Source: Nitrospira sp. (lineage in GTDB: Bacteria > Nitrospirota > Nitrospiria > Nitrospirales > Nitrospiraceae). Taken from it: a stretch of 64,000 bases of DNA. A program made the translations under genes and the position numbers. The stretch covers positions 1-64,000 of the forward strand of contig VGXE01000002.1 in the NCBI GenBank assembly GCA_016873455.1, read 5' to 3'. The notes beneath the pieces are model-generated. The model saw nothing but the letters and a program-made list of their open reading frames with translations, did no database searches and had not been told where the DNA came from. Below are positions 8,300 to 17,671 of this stretch, in pieces (the stretch's first letter is position 1; the number at the start of each line of letters is the position of its first letter).

Positions 8300-8315
8300 A
8301 GGCACGTCGCATGCT
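8300..8315 (+). promoter_or_regulatory. probable sigma-54 promoter of the metal-efflux operon
   Basis: AGGCACGTCGCATGCT: GG at 8301-8302 and GC at 8313-8314 with 10 bases between, and the GGCACG core matches the -24 consensus. The ribosome site (GGGAGGGG) and ATG follow within 35 bases. Upstream, TCTGTCGCATTT (8201-8212) and ACCGTGGCAAAA (about 8235) recur before the P-type ATPase at 43324, suggesting shared enhancer sites. Confidence 0.6.
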
Positions 8316-8347
8316 GAGGGTAGAGAGAAAGGGAGGGGTGTGTGCTG

Positions 8348-9529
8348 ATGCCTGAACAGAACAAGGGGAGAGTGGCGGTGGCGGTCTGCCTGATCGTGGC
8401 AGGGCTGATGGCCTGTGAAGATAAATCCGGACCATCTCTCCCAGCAAAACCGTCCGCACCTCCCGCGCAGGCGGGGCAGTTTCGCCTGACCCCGGAAGAG
8501 TCTGCTCGGATGGCCCTCCAGCTGGCTCCGGTCGGCCGGGGGCAGCTGCTCACCCACCGTGAGTTTCCCGCGACCGTGCAAGCCAATGAAAACGAATTGG
8601 CCGAAGTGACCACTTTGATCCGCGGTCGTGTTGTGAAGGTGGCGGTGGACGTGGGCCAGGATGTGAAAAAGGGCGCCTTGCTGGCGCTGCTCCACAGTGT
8701 GGATCTCGGCGTGGCGGAGGGGGATTACCTCAAAGCTGCGGCGAGGTTGCACGAGGCGGAGTTGGCTTACGGGCGGGCCAAGGAACTGTACGAGGGCAAG
8801 GCCGTGAGTCTTGCCGAATTACAGCGCCGAGAAGCCGCCATGAAGACGGTACAGGCTGAAGTGCGCGAAGCGAAGAGCCGCCTTGAATTGCTCGGCGTGC
8901 CGCAGGATGAAATCGACCGGCTGGGCCGGGAACAAACGATCAAAGCCGACGTCCCCTTGCGCGCACCGTTCGACGGCCGGGTCATCATGCGCAACATTAC
9001 ACGGGGAGAAGTGGTTGAGACGCACCAGAAGTTCTTTACCGTGGCGAACTTGAACAACGTGTGGGTGATCGGGAGCGTGCCGGAGAAGGACGTGCAGTTC
9101 ATCCGCAAGGAGCAAAAAGTCGATGTCCTCTTGGCCGCCTATCCGCACGCCATCTTTCAAGGCACGATCACCTATGTCGGAGACGTGCTCGACCCTGCCA
9201 CCCGCACGATGCGTCTTCGGGTGACGGCGCCGAATCCCGGTCTGCTGTTGAAGCCCGAGATGTTCGCCCTCATCCGTGTCTATGCTCCGTCGAATCCTGA
9301 CGAACTGAGCATCCCGCTCGAAGCCGTCCAGAACGGGCCGGTCGGCAAGATCGTATTCGTGCAGCGGAGGGCAAGCGAATTTGAGGCGCGGACCGTCAAG
9401 CTGGGGTCCGAACAAGGAGACCTGGTCAGCGTATTGGACGGGGTGAGCGACGGCGAGCTGGTCGTGACGAAGGGGGCGTTCGCCCTCAAATCCGAGATGG
9501 AACGGCACAAGATCGAGCCCACGCCATGA
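8348..9529 (+). CDS. RND efflux periplasmic adaptor, CusB/CzcB type lipoprotein
   Basis: About 393 residues. It opens with a lipoprotein signal (CLIVAGLMAC), then the membrane-fusion-protein layout: barrel-sandwich halves (TTLIRGRVVKVAVDVGQDVK and later FDGRVIMRNITRGEVVET) around a long alpha-hairpin, then beta-barrel and membrane-proximal domains ending SEMERHKIEPTP. It bridges the inner-membrane pump encoded next (four-base ATGA overlap) to an outer-membrane channel, which is not encoded here. The ATG at 8348 is preferred over GTG 8342 by its spacing from GGGAGGGG. Export of divalent or monovalent heavy metals is inferred from the partner. Confidence 0.9.
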   Translation: MPEQNKGRVAVAVCLIVAGLMACEDKSGPSLPAKPSAPPAQAGQFRLTPEESARMALQLAPVGRGQLLTHREFPATVQANENELAEVTTLIRGRVVKVAVDVGQDVKKGALLALLHSVDLGVAEGDYLKAAARLHEAELAYGRAKELYEGKAVSLAELQRREAAMKTVQAEVREAKSRLELLGVPQDEIDRLGREQTIKADVPLRAPFDGRVIMRNITRGEVVETHQKFFTVANLNNVWVIGSVPEKDVQFIRKEQKVDVLLAAYPHAIFQGTITYVGDVLDPATRTMRLRVTAPNPGLLLKPEMFALIRVYAPSNPDELSIPLEAVQNGPVGKIVFVQRRASEFEARTVKLGSEQGDLVSVLDGVSDGELVVTKGAFALKSEMERHKIEPTP

Positions 9530-12500
9530 TTGCTTCTCTGCTGGAATTTTCGCTGCGGCAACGGATTTTGGTCATCGGTCTGGCGTGCATTGTGGCCGCC
9601 GCCGGTCTCTTGGCCTTTCAGTCTATTCCGATCGACGCCTATCCCGACGTCACCAATATACAGGTCCAGGTCATGACCGAGGCGCCGGGCCTCTCGCCGG
9701 TCGAGGTCGAGCGGTTCATCACCTATCCGCTCGAGCTGCAGATGACCGGTTTGCCGGGGTTGGCGGAAATCCGCTCCCTCTCGAAGTTCGCCCTGTCCCA
9801 AATCACGGTCGTGTTTGAAGACCAGGTCGATGTGTATTTCGCGCGCCAGTTGGTGCTCGAGCGGATGATGGCGGCGAAGGAACGGTTGCCGCAGGGGCTC
9901 GAGCCGACGATGGCGCCGGTTACGACGGGGCTGGGGGAGGTGTATCAATATTATATTGAAGGGCCTCATGGGACGGCGACCGACTCTCAGATTGTGGAGA
10001 AGGAGTTGACCGACCAGCGCACGATGCAAGACTGGGTGCTGCGCCCGCTGCTCAAGAGCGTGCCGGGTGTCATCGATGTGAACGGCATGGGCGGGTTCGT
10101 GAAGCAGTACCAGGTCCTGGTCGATCCGGCCAAACTGCGGAAGTTCGACTTGACGCTTCACCAGATCTACGAAGCGGTGATGAAGAATAACGCCAACGTC
10201 GGCGGCAACGTGCTGGAACGCCATGCCGAGCGCTCGATCGTCCGGGGCCTCGGGTTGATCAAAACCGTGGGCGACATCGAATCCATCATCGTCAAGGAAG
10301 TCGGCGGCACGCCGGTGTTCGTGCGGGACGTCGCCGAAGTCCGGATCGGCCACGCCGTTCGCCACGGCGCGGTTGTCCTCAACGGAGAGCGCGAGGTCGT
10401 GATCGGAACGGTCCTGATGCTCCGAGGAGGCAACGCTCGCCAGGTGGTCGGGGCGGTGAAAGACCGGGTGGAGGAGCTCCAGCAGGGCAACATCCTCCCG
10501 GCGGGAACGAAGCTGGTCCCGTTCTACGACCGCATCGAGCTAGTGAACGAGGCCATCCACACGGTGCGCGATGCGTTGATCGAGGGGATCGTGCTGGTGA
10601 TTTTCGTGTTCTTTTTCTTCCTGGGCCACGTGCGCAGCGCCGTGGTCGTCACGGTGACGCTGCTCGTCACGCCGCTGGTGACCTTCATTGTGATGGAACG
10701 GTTCGGGCTGTCGGCGAACTTGATGACGCTCGGCGGGCTGGCCATCGCCATCGGCGAAATCGCGGACGGGTCGCTTGTCGTCGTAGAAAACGTCTATCGC
10801 CATCTCGCGCAACACAACGGCGGGACCGCGGCGAGCAGGCTTGGCGTGATTCTCCGCGCCACCAAGGAAGTAGGCCGTCCCATCATCTTCGGCATTTTGA
10901 TCATCAGCGTCGTCTTTCTGCCGCTCATGACGCTGCAGGGGATGGAAGGGAAGATGTTTGCCCCGCTGGCCTACACGTTGGTGATCGCGCTCATGGCCTC
11001 GGTCGTTATCACGTTGACTCTGTCCCCGGTGCTGGCCTCGCTGGTCCTGCGCGGAGACCACCCGGAGGAAACACGGTTGACGCTTTGGATGAAACAGCGC
11101 TACCTGCCGGTGTTGCAATGGGCCCTGCGGCATCGGGGCATCGTGCTGGCCGGCTCGACGGTCATCGTGCTGTGTAGTCTGGTCCTCGTGCCGTTCGTGG
11201 GGCGTGAATTCATTCCGATTCTCGAAGAAGGGGCCCTGACGCCCCAAGTCGTGCGATTGCCGAGCGTGTCGCTGGCCGAGTCCATCGAGTTGGAGAAACA
11301 GACGCAGCGGGTCATGATGGAATTTCCCGAAGTGAAGGCGGCCGTGAGCCGAATCGGGCGGGCAGAAATTCCCTATCACCCGGAGGATCTGTACGAAAGC
11401 GACCCGATCGTGTCATTGCACGACCGGAGTCAGTGGAAGACTGCGACGACGCAATCGGGATTGACCGATGCCATCCGCCGGAAGCTGGCGGAGATTCCCG
11501 GGATCTCCGTGCTTATGAGTCAACCGATCCAGGAACGGGTCGACGAGTTGATTTCCGGCATCAGAACGGAATGCGCGATCAAGCTGTTCGGGGACGATTT
11601 GGACGTCCTGCGCGACAAGGCGGAGGCGATCGCCGTCCTGCTCCAGCAGATCGCAGGGGTCAAAGACATCAAGGTTGAACAGGTCGCCGGGCAACCCTAT
11701 CTGATCATCGATGTCGATCGGCAAAAGATCGCCCGGTTCGGTATCAACGTGGCCGACGTGCAGGAGATCATCACCACCGCGATCGGCGGGCAAGCGGCGA
11801 CGCAGGTCTACGAAGGTGAGCGCCGGTTTCAACTCACCCTGCGGTTCCCGGAGCCGTACCGGAACAGCGTCGACGCCATCGGCGAGATCCGTGTGAAGTC
11901 CGCATCCGGTGCGCTCATTCCCATGAGCGACCTGGCGACCATCGAGATGCGCGAAGGTCCGGCTCGCATCAGCCGCGAGCAGGTGAAGCGCCGCATCTAC
12001 GTCGGCTTCAACGTCGTGGGTCGGGACATCGGCGGCGTCGTGGACGAAGGGCGAAAGAAACTGGCGGAGCAGGTCCATCTGCCGGAGGGTTACACGGTCG
12101 TCTGGGGTGGCGCCTTTGAAAACATGGAGCGGGCCAACCAGCGGCTGATGATCGTTGTGCCGGTGACCTTGGGACTGGTGTTCTTTCTTCTCTTCTGGGC
12201 GTTCCATTCGCTGCGGTACGCGACTCTGATCATCCTCAATCTGCCGTTCGCATTGATCGGCGGCGTCGTGTCGCTGTGGTTGAGCGGACAGTACTTGAGT
12301 GTGCCGGCCTCCATCGGCTTCATCGAGCTGTTCGGACTCGCGGTGGGGAACGGCATCGTCCTGGTTTCCTATATCAACCAACTGCGCCATGAAGGACAAC
12401 AAATCGACGAGGCGATCCTGACCGGCTGCAGTCTGCGCCTTCGGCCGGTCGTGATGACCATGATGACTACGCTGGTCGGTCTGTTGCCGCTGGCCTTGGC

Positions 12501-12657
12501 GCAGGGGATCGGTGCCGAAGTGCAGCGGCCGCTCGCCACCGTCGTGATTGGGGGCCTCTTTACCTCGACCGCGCTGACACTGGTGGTCTTGCCGGCGCTC
12601 TACAGTGCGTTTGCGGGACGGGCGGTGGGGAAAGAGGAAGCGCCGGAATGGGTGTGA
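9526..12657 (+). CDS. heavy-metal efflux RND pump, CusA/CzcA family
   Basis: A 1043-residue inner-membrane pump, normal full length for the HME-RND family. It starts with helix 1 (MIASLLEFSLRQRILVIG) and YPDVTNIQVQVMTEAPGLSP, typical of CusA/CzcA; the helix-4 segment GGLAIAIGEIADGSLVVVEN carries the acidic residues of proton relay, and a second six-helix bundle follows from about residue 875. Metal specificity (Cu/Ag or Co/Zn/Cd) cannot be fixed by eye. No outer-membrane czcC/cusC gene accompanies it. Confidence 0.92.
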   Translation: MIASLLEFSLRQRILVIGLACIVAAAGLLAFQSIPIDAYPDVTNIQVQVMTEAPGLSPVEVERFITYPLELQMTGLPGLAEIRSLSKFALSQITVVFEDQVDVYFARQLVLERMMAAKERLPQGLEPTMAPVTTGLGEVYQYYIEGPHGTATDSQIVEKELTDQRTMQDWVLRPLLKSVPGVIDVNGMGGFVKQYQVLVDPAKLRKFDLTLHQIYEAVMKNNANVGGNVLERHAERSIVRGLGLIKTVGDIESIIVKEVGGTPVFVRDVAEVRIGHAVRHGAVVLNGEREVVIGTVLMLRGGNARQVVGAVKDRVEELQQGNILPAGTKLVPFYDRIELVNEAIHTVRDALIEGIVLVIFVFFFFLGHVRSAVVVTVTLLVTPLVTFIVMERFGLSANLMTLGGLAIAIGEIADGSLVVVENVYRHLAQHNGGTAASRLGVILRATKEVGRPIIFGILIISVVFLPLMTLQGMEGKMFAPLAYTLVIALMASVVITLTLSPVLASLVLRGDHPEETRLTLWMKQRYLPVLQWALRHRGIVLAGSTVIVLCSLVLVPFVGREFIPILEEGALTPQVVRLPSVSLAESIELEKQTQRVMMEFPEVKAAVSRIGRAEIPYHPEDLYESDPIVSLHDRSQWKTATTQSGLTDAIRRKLAEIPGISVLMSQPIQERVDELISGIRTECAIKLFGDDLDVLRDKAEAIAVLLQQIAGVKDIKVEQVAGQPYLIIDVDRQKIARFGINVADVQEIITTAIGGQAATQVYEGERRFQLTLRFPEPYRNSVDAIGEIRVKSASGALIPMSDLATIEMREGPARISREQVKRRIYVGFNVVGRDIGGVVDEGRKKLAEQVHLPEGYTVVWGGAFENMERANQRLMIVVPVTLGLVFFLLFWAFHSLRYATLIILNLPFALIGGVVSLWLSGQYLSVPASIGFIELFGLAVGNGIVLVSYINQLRHEGQQIDEAILTGCSLRLRPVVMTMMTTLVGLLPLALAQGIGAEVQRPLATVVIGGLFTSTALTLVVLPALYSAFAGRAVGKEEAPEWV

Positions 12658-12894
12658 GGGGGGGGAGAGGCGGGCAGGTCGGCATTTAGATGGCGGCATG
12701 ATGCGCTGATTATCGGCGGAGCTATCGAGCATAGACGTTTGTACTGGTACTCTCTGCTCTTCGGATATGCAGATATGCGCCATGCCGCTCTCAAAATGCC
12801 GACCCATCCGCCTCGTTTGGGGAAAAGGGAGAAGAGAGTGCGATGTAATGTGGGAGGGTTTGTCATGTGCTCAACCAATGGAGGGAAGTGATCT

Positions 12895-13380
12895 ATGCTG
12901 AAGGAAGTCACGGGAGATATTTTGTTGACCAAGGCTGAGGCGGTGGCGCACGGGGTTGCGCCCAACGACAATTTTGCCACTGGGTTGGCGTTGTCGCTCA
13001 GAGAGCAGTGGCCGGCGATGTACAAAGATTTCCGGCACTATTGCCAGACGTATACGCCGAAGCCCGGTGAATTGTGGGCCTGGGCCGGGGTCGGCGGCGT
13101 GCGAGTCGTCAATCTCTTCACTCAGGAGCCGCCGCCCAGCCACGGAGCCAAACCCGGCAAGGCCACGATTGAGAACGTCAATCACTGTCTCAAGGCTTTA
13201 TCCAAGGTGATTGAGGCGGAGAAGATCACCAGTGTGGCGCTGCCCCGCTTGGCCACCGGGGTGGGCGGGCTGAAGTGGGATGACGTGAAACCGTTGGTTG
13301 AGAAACACCTCGGCCACCTGCCCATTCCGGTCTATGTGTACACGACATTCCGGCCCGGCGCGCAGGCGAAGGAAGAGTAG
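12895..13380 (+). CDS. macro-domain (ADP-ribose-binding) protein
   Basis: 161 residues forming one macro domain: start MLKEVTGDILLTKAEAVAHG, the VAPND loop, then LPRLATGVGGLKWDDVKPLV, where the glycine loop holds the diphosphate of ADP-ribose. Closest in style to the ALC1/TARG1-like macro proteins that remove or bind ADP-ribose. Standing alone, it could act on O-acetyl-ADP-ribose, modified proteins or nucleic acids. Upstream, 12658-12894 contains no gene that I can support. Confidence 0.85.
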   Translation: MLKEVTGDILLTKAEAVAHGVAPNDNFATGLALSLREQWPAMYKDFRHYCQTYTPKPGELWAWAGVGGVRVVNLFTQEPPPSHGAKPGKATIENVNHCLKALSKVIEAEKITSVALPRLATGVGGLKWDDVKPLVEKHLGHLPIPVYVYTTFRPGAQAKEE

Positions 13381-13420
13381 GAGGCTCGCAAGACTTCAGG
13401 GAGGCAAAGGGGGGAATCCC

Positions 13421-14602
13421 ATGACACTGATCCGGCAAGATGTCTACGACCGAATCGTCTCGGTGCGGCGGTGGCTGCATCGATATCCGGAACTGAGCAG
13501 CAGGGAAACTAACACCGCCGCCGTCATTGCCGATTTTCTCCAAGGTATTGGCGTGCCGTATCGCGCCAGCGTCGCCGGCACCGGCGTGGTGGCGGATATT
13601 CCCGGAACGTCGGGAGTGCCCTGCGTCGTGCTGCGGGCGGACACAGACGCTTTGCCGATCCACGAAGAGACCGGCCTCGAATTCGCCTCCGTACATGCCG
13701 GCGTGATGCATGCCTGCGGCCACGACGGCCACACCGCGATGCTGCTTGGCGCGGCGGCGCTCTTGTCGGAGGAGAAAGATCTGCCGGCGCCCGTACGGCT
13801 GATTTTCCAGCCGGCGGAGGAAAAGGGGACGGGTGCACAGGCGATGATCCAGGCCGGCGCGTTGGACGGCGCCGGCCTGATCTTCGGCGGCCATCTCGAC
13901 CGCCACTATCAGCCGGGGGCGATCGTGGTCGCGGAGGGGGCGGTCAATGCCTCGTCGGATAATTTCACGATCGAGATTATCGGGCAGGGTGCGCACGGCG
14001 CTCGTCCGCACGAGAGCATCGACGCGGTCGTAGTCGGGAGCCTCATGATTATGGCGCTGCAAACCATCGTTTCGCGCGAGATCGATCCGGCCCGGCCGTC
14101 GGTCGTCTCCGTCGGACAATTTCAGGCGGGGACCGCTCCCAATGTCATCGCCGGTCAGGCCAAACTGAGCGGCACGGTGCGGGCCCAGGATACGGACGTC
14201 CGGCGGCAGCTGCTGTCCTCGATCCGCCGCATCGCCGAGTCGATCGCCCAACTGCATGGGGCGAAGATCCAGGTCACGGTGACTGAGGGGACACCGCCGC
14301 TGATTAATCCGCCGGACATGGCCGACCTGGCTCGGCGTGCCGCTGTGGAAGCGGTCGGGGAGGCCAACGTCCTGCCGCTCAAGACGGCGAACATGGGCGC
14401 GGAGGATTTCAGTTACTACATGGAACACATTCCGGGGGCCTACGTCCGCTTCGGCGGGCAGGTACCGGGCAAGGAGGGGTTTCCCGCCCATTCGAGCAAG
14501 TTTGATTTCGACGAAACGGCTTTGGCCGTCGGCGCGGCGTATTATCGCGCGGTCGCCAAGATCGCCGGCCAGCGGTTGCGCGATCGGCAGGGCCGTTCCT
14601 GA
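13421..14602 (+). CDS. M20-family amidohydrolase (amino-acid deacylase/hippurate hydrolase type)
   Basis: 393 residues. Metal ligands and catalytic residues are visible: VLRADTDALPIHEETGLEF, then HACGHDGHTAMLLGAA, then FQPAEEKGTGAQAMIQAG with the catalytic Glu pair, and a late HSSKFDFDE with the final His ligand. The lid/dimer domain is NFTIEIIGQGAHGARPHES. The family cleaves N-acyl amino acids and related amides. The start at 13421 follows AGGGGGGAAT; the open frame extends upstream inside the macro-domain gene, so that extension is rejected. The next gene starts 17 bases downstream. Confidence 0.9.
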   Translation: MTLIRQDVYDRIVSVRRWLHRYPELSSRETNTAAVIADFLQGIGVPYRASVAGTGVVADIPGTSGVPCVVLRADTDALPIHEETGLEFASVHAGVMHACGHDGHTAMLLGAAALLSEEKDLPAPVRLIFQPAEEKGTGAQAMIQAGALDGAGLIFGGHLDRHYQPGAIVVAEGAVNASSDNFTIEIIGQGAHGARPHESIDAVVVGSLMIMALQTIVSREIDPARPSVVSVGQFQAGTAPNVIAGQAKLSGTVRAQDTDVRRQLLSSIRRIAESIAQLHGAKIQVTVTEGTPPLINPPDMADLARRAAVEAVGEANVLPLKTANMGAEDFSYYMEHIPGAYVRFGGQVPGKEGFPAHSSKFDFDETALAVGAAYYRAVAKIAGQRLRDRQGRS

Positions 14603-14619
14603 CCAACCACGAGGTCGTC

Positions 14620-16209
14620 ATGATTCGAGTTCGAGAAGCCCGCGAAGAAGACGTCGGCCAGATCCGTGAGATCTTTCTGGCCGTCTACGGCACCGATTAT
14701 CCGCACCGCGAACTCTACGATGAATTGTGGCTCAAGCGATCCGTCTTCACGGACGATGCGCTTATTCTCGTGGCCGAGGACACCGAGTCCGGACGGGTGG
14801 TGGGAACGGCGTCCGTCCTCTTCGACTTCGGCGCCCATTCCGACCTCGTCGGCGAGTTCGGCCGGCTCGCCGTCCATCCGGACTATCGACGCTTGCAGGT
14901 CGGCAATCTGCTCATGGAGAAACGGCTCGAGGCCATACAGAATCGGCTTCACGTCGGTCTGGTTGTGGCGCGCACCGTGCATCCCTACGCCCAGCGGATC
15001 AGTTTGTCGCATGGCTTCATTGCGACCGGCTTTCTGCCGTTGAAACACACGTTTCACCATCGGGAGAGTTTCGCGCTGCTGGCCCGGTATTTCGGCGATG
15101 CCCTGGCCTTACGCCGCAACAACCCCCGGATCATTCCCGAAGCCTATTCCCTGGCCGGCTGCGTCATGAGTCAACCGCCGCTCACGCCGGATTTCATCGT
15201 CGATGAGGACTCGGCTCCGTACCCTTCCGGAGGCGACTACACCATCGAGCAACTGCAGGCGGAAGGCTATCCCGCCTTGCTGCGCATCGAGCGGGGGCGT
15301 GTGCGTAATCGGGAAGTCTTCGGACCCATGCGGCTGGATTATGGATTCTTCAAACTCCAGGCTCGCCAGACGAGCTATTTTCTTGCCCGTTCGAGCAGCC
15401 AGATTGTCGGGGCCGTGGGGTACACCATGGATCCGGTCGAGCGCACTGTGCGGGTGTTTGAATTGATCGCCTTGGCCGACGACGTCGTGCGGTTTCTCTT
15501 GGCCGAATTGGAACGGAAATGCCGGGAGGAACTGGACATTGACTATATCGAGATTGATGTCAGCGCCTATGCGCCCCGCATGCAACGCACGCTGCTGGAA
15601 TTGAATTTTCTCCCCGTCGCCTATGTGCCGGCCATGGTGTTCTATCAGGTGGAGCGGCTCGACATCGTCAAGATGGTGCGTCTGAACACACTGCAAGAGC
15701 TGGGCACGCTCGGCCTGACGGAGCCGGTGCAAGCCGTCGCCGACATCGTCATGCGCGGGTTCACCACCTGCGTCATCGCCCCGCGCATGGCACAGGCCAT
15801 CAAGGAGATGCCGCTGTTCCACGGCATGAACGGTGAGCAGGCGGCGAGACTGGCCGGCCTCTGCACCGTCAGGGAGATCGGCACCGGGGAACGGCTTTTC
15901 GCCCAACACGATCCCGCGGACCGGCTGTATCTGGTGCTCGAAGGCCGGGTGGCTATCACCAGCGGCGGCCCGCCGGTTCCGATCGGCACGGTCCGTGCCG
16001 GTGAAACCTGCGGCGAAGTCTCCCTGCTCTCCGCGAGGCCCCACTCCGCGAGCGCTGTCGCCGACGGGCCGGTCGAAGCGGCCGAGCTGCTGCAGCGTGA
16101 CCTGGCCGATCTGATTCGACGCCGACCCGATATCGGCGTGATAATTTACCGCAACTTAGCCATTGGCCTCGGCGACAAACTGGCACGTTCTAGCCCACAT
16201 TATTCATGA
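14620..16209 (+). CDS. GNAT-GNAT-cyclic-nucleotide-binding fusion protein
   Basis: 529 residues. Domain 1 (about 1-150) is a GNAT acetyltransferase with the acetyl-CoA motif LAVHPDYRRLQVGNLLM. The middle (about 215-385) looks like a second GNAT-like domain (FLARSSSQIVGAVGYTMDP ... ELDIDYIEIDVSAYAPRMQ). The C-terminus (about 395-525) is a cNMP-binding/CAP-like barrel with FAQHDPADRLYLVLEGRVAI and GETCGEVSLLS. This suggests an acetyltransferase gated by a small ligand. The final residues and stop codon lie inside a palindromic repeat starting at 16198. It probably shares a transcript with the M20 gene. Confidence 0.8.
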   Translation: MIRVREAREEDVGQIREIFLAVYGTDYPHRELYDELWLKRSVFTDDALILVAEDTESGRVVGTASVLFDFGAHSDLVGEFGRLAVHPDYRRLQVGNLLMEKRLEAIQNRLHVGLVVARTVHPYAQRISLSHGFIATGFLPLKHTFHHRESFALLARYFGDALALRRNNPRIIPEAYSLAGCVMSQPPLTPDFIVDEDSAPYPSGGDYTIEQLQAEGYPALLRIERGRVRNREVFGPMRLDYGFFKLQARQTSYFLARSSSQIVGAVGYTMDPVERTVRVFELIALADDVVRFLLAELERKCREELDIDYIEIDVSAYAPRMQRTLLELNFLPVAYVPAMVFYQVERLDIVKMVRLNTLQELGTLGLTEPVQAVADIVMRGFTTCVIAPRMAQAIKEMPLFHGMNGEQAARLAGLCTVREIGTGERLFAQHDPADRLYLVLEGRVAITSGGPPVPIGTVRAGETCGEVSLLSARPHSASAVADGPVEAAELLQRDLADLIRRRPDIGVIIYRNLAIGLGDKLARSSPHYS

Positions 16210-16328
16210 CGGTTTGTGACGAAACCGCTGAGACGCCACGCGCCTGCCCGCTTGGCCGTGCGAAGCGGGCGGCCAAGCTTGTCGCAGCGACGTCTCGGCG
16301 GTTGCAGTAGAATCGCTCGTGAATAATG
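16198..16328. repeat. palindromic MITE-like element with terminal inverted repeats
   Basis: The element begins CATTATTCATGACGG and ends CGTGAATAATG, forming inverted ends. Inside, CCGCTGAGACG pairs with CGTCTCGGCGG and GCCCGCTT pairs with AAGCGGGC, so nearly the whole 131 bases can fold. The same left end occurs in reverse at 46214-46240 (25 of 27 bases by eye). It supplies the stop codon of the GNAT-cNMP gene. It encodes no protein. Confidence 0.65.
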
Positions 16329-16382
16329 GGGGCGAGCCCACAAGGATAAAGTGTATAGTCGCAACAGGAGGAGCAGCAGACG

Positions 16383-17555
16383 ATGGACGGCACTCCACGC
16401 CGGTTCTTTGCCCCCTGCCCACGGGGCTTGGAGGGAGTACTCGAACAGGAACTCCACGATCTTGGTGTGCCGGCCACATCCAAGACCGATGGAGGCGTCG
16501 GGTTTACCGCCCCCTGGTCGACGATGTATTGGGTCAATCTCAAGAGTCACATCGCCAGCCGCGTCCTCTGGGAAGTTGGCCGGAGCGCCTACAAGACGGA
16601 AGACGATGTCTATCGTGCAGTCTACGCCCTTGATTGGCCCGACCTGTTTGCGCCCTCGCAGACGATCAAAGTCAAGGTCAGCGCGCGCCGCTGCCCGCTC
16701 CCCAGTCTGGATTTTCTCACGCTTCGGATCAAAGACGCCGTCTGCGACAAGTTCGTGGCCACGCGCCAGCGGCGGCCCAGCGTCGACACGGAGCGGCCGC
16801 ACATCAAGCTGGACGCCTTTTTCGATCAGAGCACCGTCACATTCTATTTAGACACGTCCGGCGAGCCACTCTTCAAACGGGGGCACCGGATCACGTCCGT
16901 CGAAGCGCCGTTGCGGGAAAATCTGGCGGCGGGGATCTTGCGGCTCGCCGGGTGGACGCCCACAGATGTGCTGCTCGATCCCATGTGTGGCGGGGGGACC
17001 ATCGCACTCGAAGCTGCCATGATGGCCCGCCGGATTCCACCGGGCATCGCGCGGCACTTTGCCTTCGAGCGACTGCTGATCCATGACGCGAAACTCTGGG
17101 GCCGTCTGCGCGAAGCGGCGCTTGCCAAACGCCTGGCCGACGTTCCCGCCGCCATCTATGCGTCGGATCACGATCCCGCCATGGTGAAGATTGCCCAGCG
17201 GGCGTTTCAGGGGGCGGGAGTGGTGGTCGATGTCCGGTTGAAGCAGAGTGACATTCTGGACCTGGAGGCTCCGGCGGAGCAGGGTGTCATGGTGATCAAT
17301 CCGCCCTATGGGGTGCGCTTGAGTCAGCCCGACGAACTGGCCGCGCTCTACCCCAAGCTGGGTGATTGGCTGAAGCAGCGGTTCGCCGGATGGCGCGTGT
17401 ATGTCCTAACGGCCGACGCCCGGGTGCCGAAACTTATCGGCCTTGCCCCGTCCAAACGCATTCCTCTCTTCAACGGCGACCTGGAATGCCGGCTCTATGA
17501 ATTCGTCATCGTCCCCGGCGGCGCGCGCCGGCGGCTTGGGACGCAGCAAGCCTGA
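16383..17555 (+). CDS. THUMP-domain RNA methyltransferase, RlmL/RlmK type
   Basis: 390 residues. An N-terminal ferredoxin-like/THUMP region (FFAPCPRGLEGVLEQELHDL to about residue 160) is followed by a class I methyltransferase: DPMCGGGTIALEAAMMARR is the S-adenosylmethionine loop (about 203-221) and INPPYGVRL the NPPY catalytic motif. The family makes m2G in 23S rRNA or tRNA. Ribosome site AGGAGGAGC precedes the ATG. Its last 147 bases (17415-17561) are present again, diverged, at 18374-18520, on the far side of a toxin-antitoxin pair. Confidence 0.9.
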   Translation: MDGTPRRFFAPCPRGLEGVLEQELHDLGVPATSKTDGGVGFTAPWSTMYWVNLKSHIASRVLWEVGRSAYKTEDDVYRAVYALDWPDLFAPSQTIKVKVSARRCPLPSLDFLTLRIKDAVCDKFVATRQRRPSVDTERPHIKLDAFFDQSTVTFYLDTSGEPLFKRGHRITSVEAPLRENLAAGILRLAGWTPTDVLLDPMCGGGTIALEAAMMARRIPPGIARHFAFERLLIHDAKLWGRLREAALAKRLADVPAAIYASDHDPAMVKIAQRAFQGAGVVVDVRLKQSDILDLEAPAEQGVMVINPPYGVRLSQPDELAALYPKLGDWLKQRFAGWRVYVLTADARVPKLIGLAPSKRIPLFNGDLECRLYEFVIVPGGARRRLGTQQA

Positions 17556-17561
17556 CCAGAA
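17415..17561 (+). repeat. direct repeat copy A (3' end of the rRNA methyltransferase gene)
   Basis: These 147 bases cover the last 47 codons, the stop and a few bases beyond. Copy B lies at 18374-18520. By hand alignment there are no gaps and about 14 mismatches (about 90 percent identity); the first ten differences are all synonymous third-position changes. Confidence 0.85.
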
Positions 17562-17671
17562 CGAGGCGTCACAGCGTATAGCGCAATCGCTTGGACAATC
17601 TTGTTTCAGATGATGCGCATTGAGCAGCTTTACGTTGTCATGATAGAGTAAAGCGTCTTGGAGGAAGCGCC

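Noticed and set aside
9280-10365. Long minus-strand open frames inside the RND pump gene (also 10540-11379 and 11413-12807)
   Set aside because: They lie antisense to a gene with clear RND motifs; their His/Arg/Gln-rich composition is that of a complementary-frame shadow in GC-rich DNA.
13298-13420. N-terminal extension of the M20 amidohydrolase
   Set aside because: It overlaps the macro-domain gene in another frame, is Arg-rich, and the family begins near the ATG at 13421 with a ribosome site.
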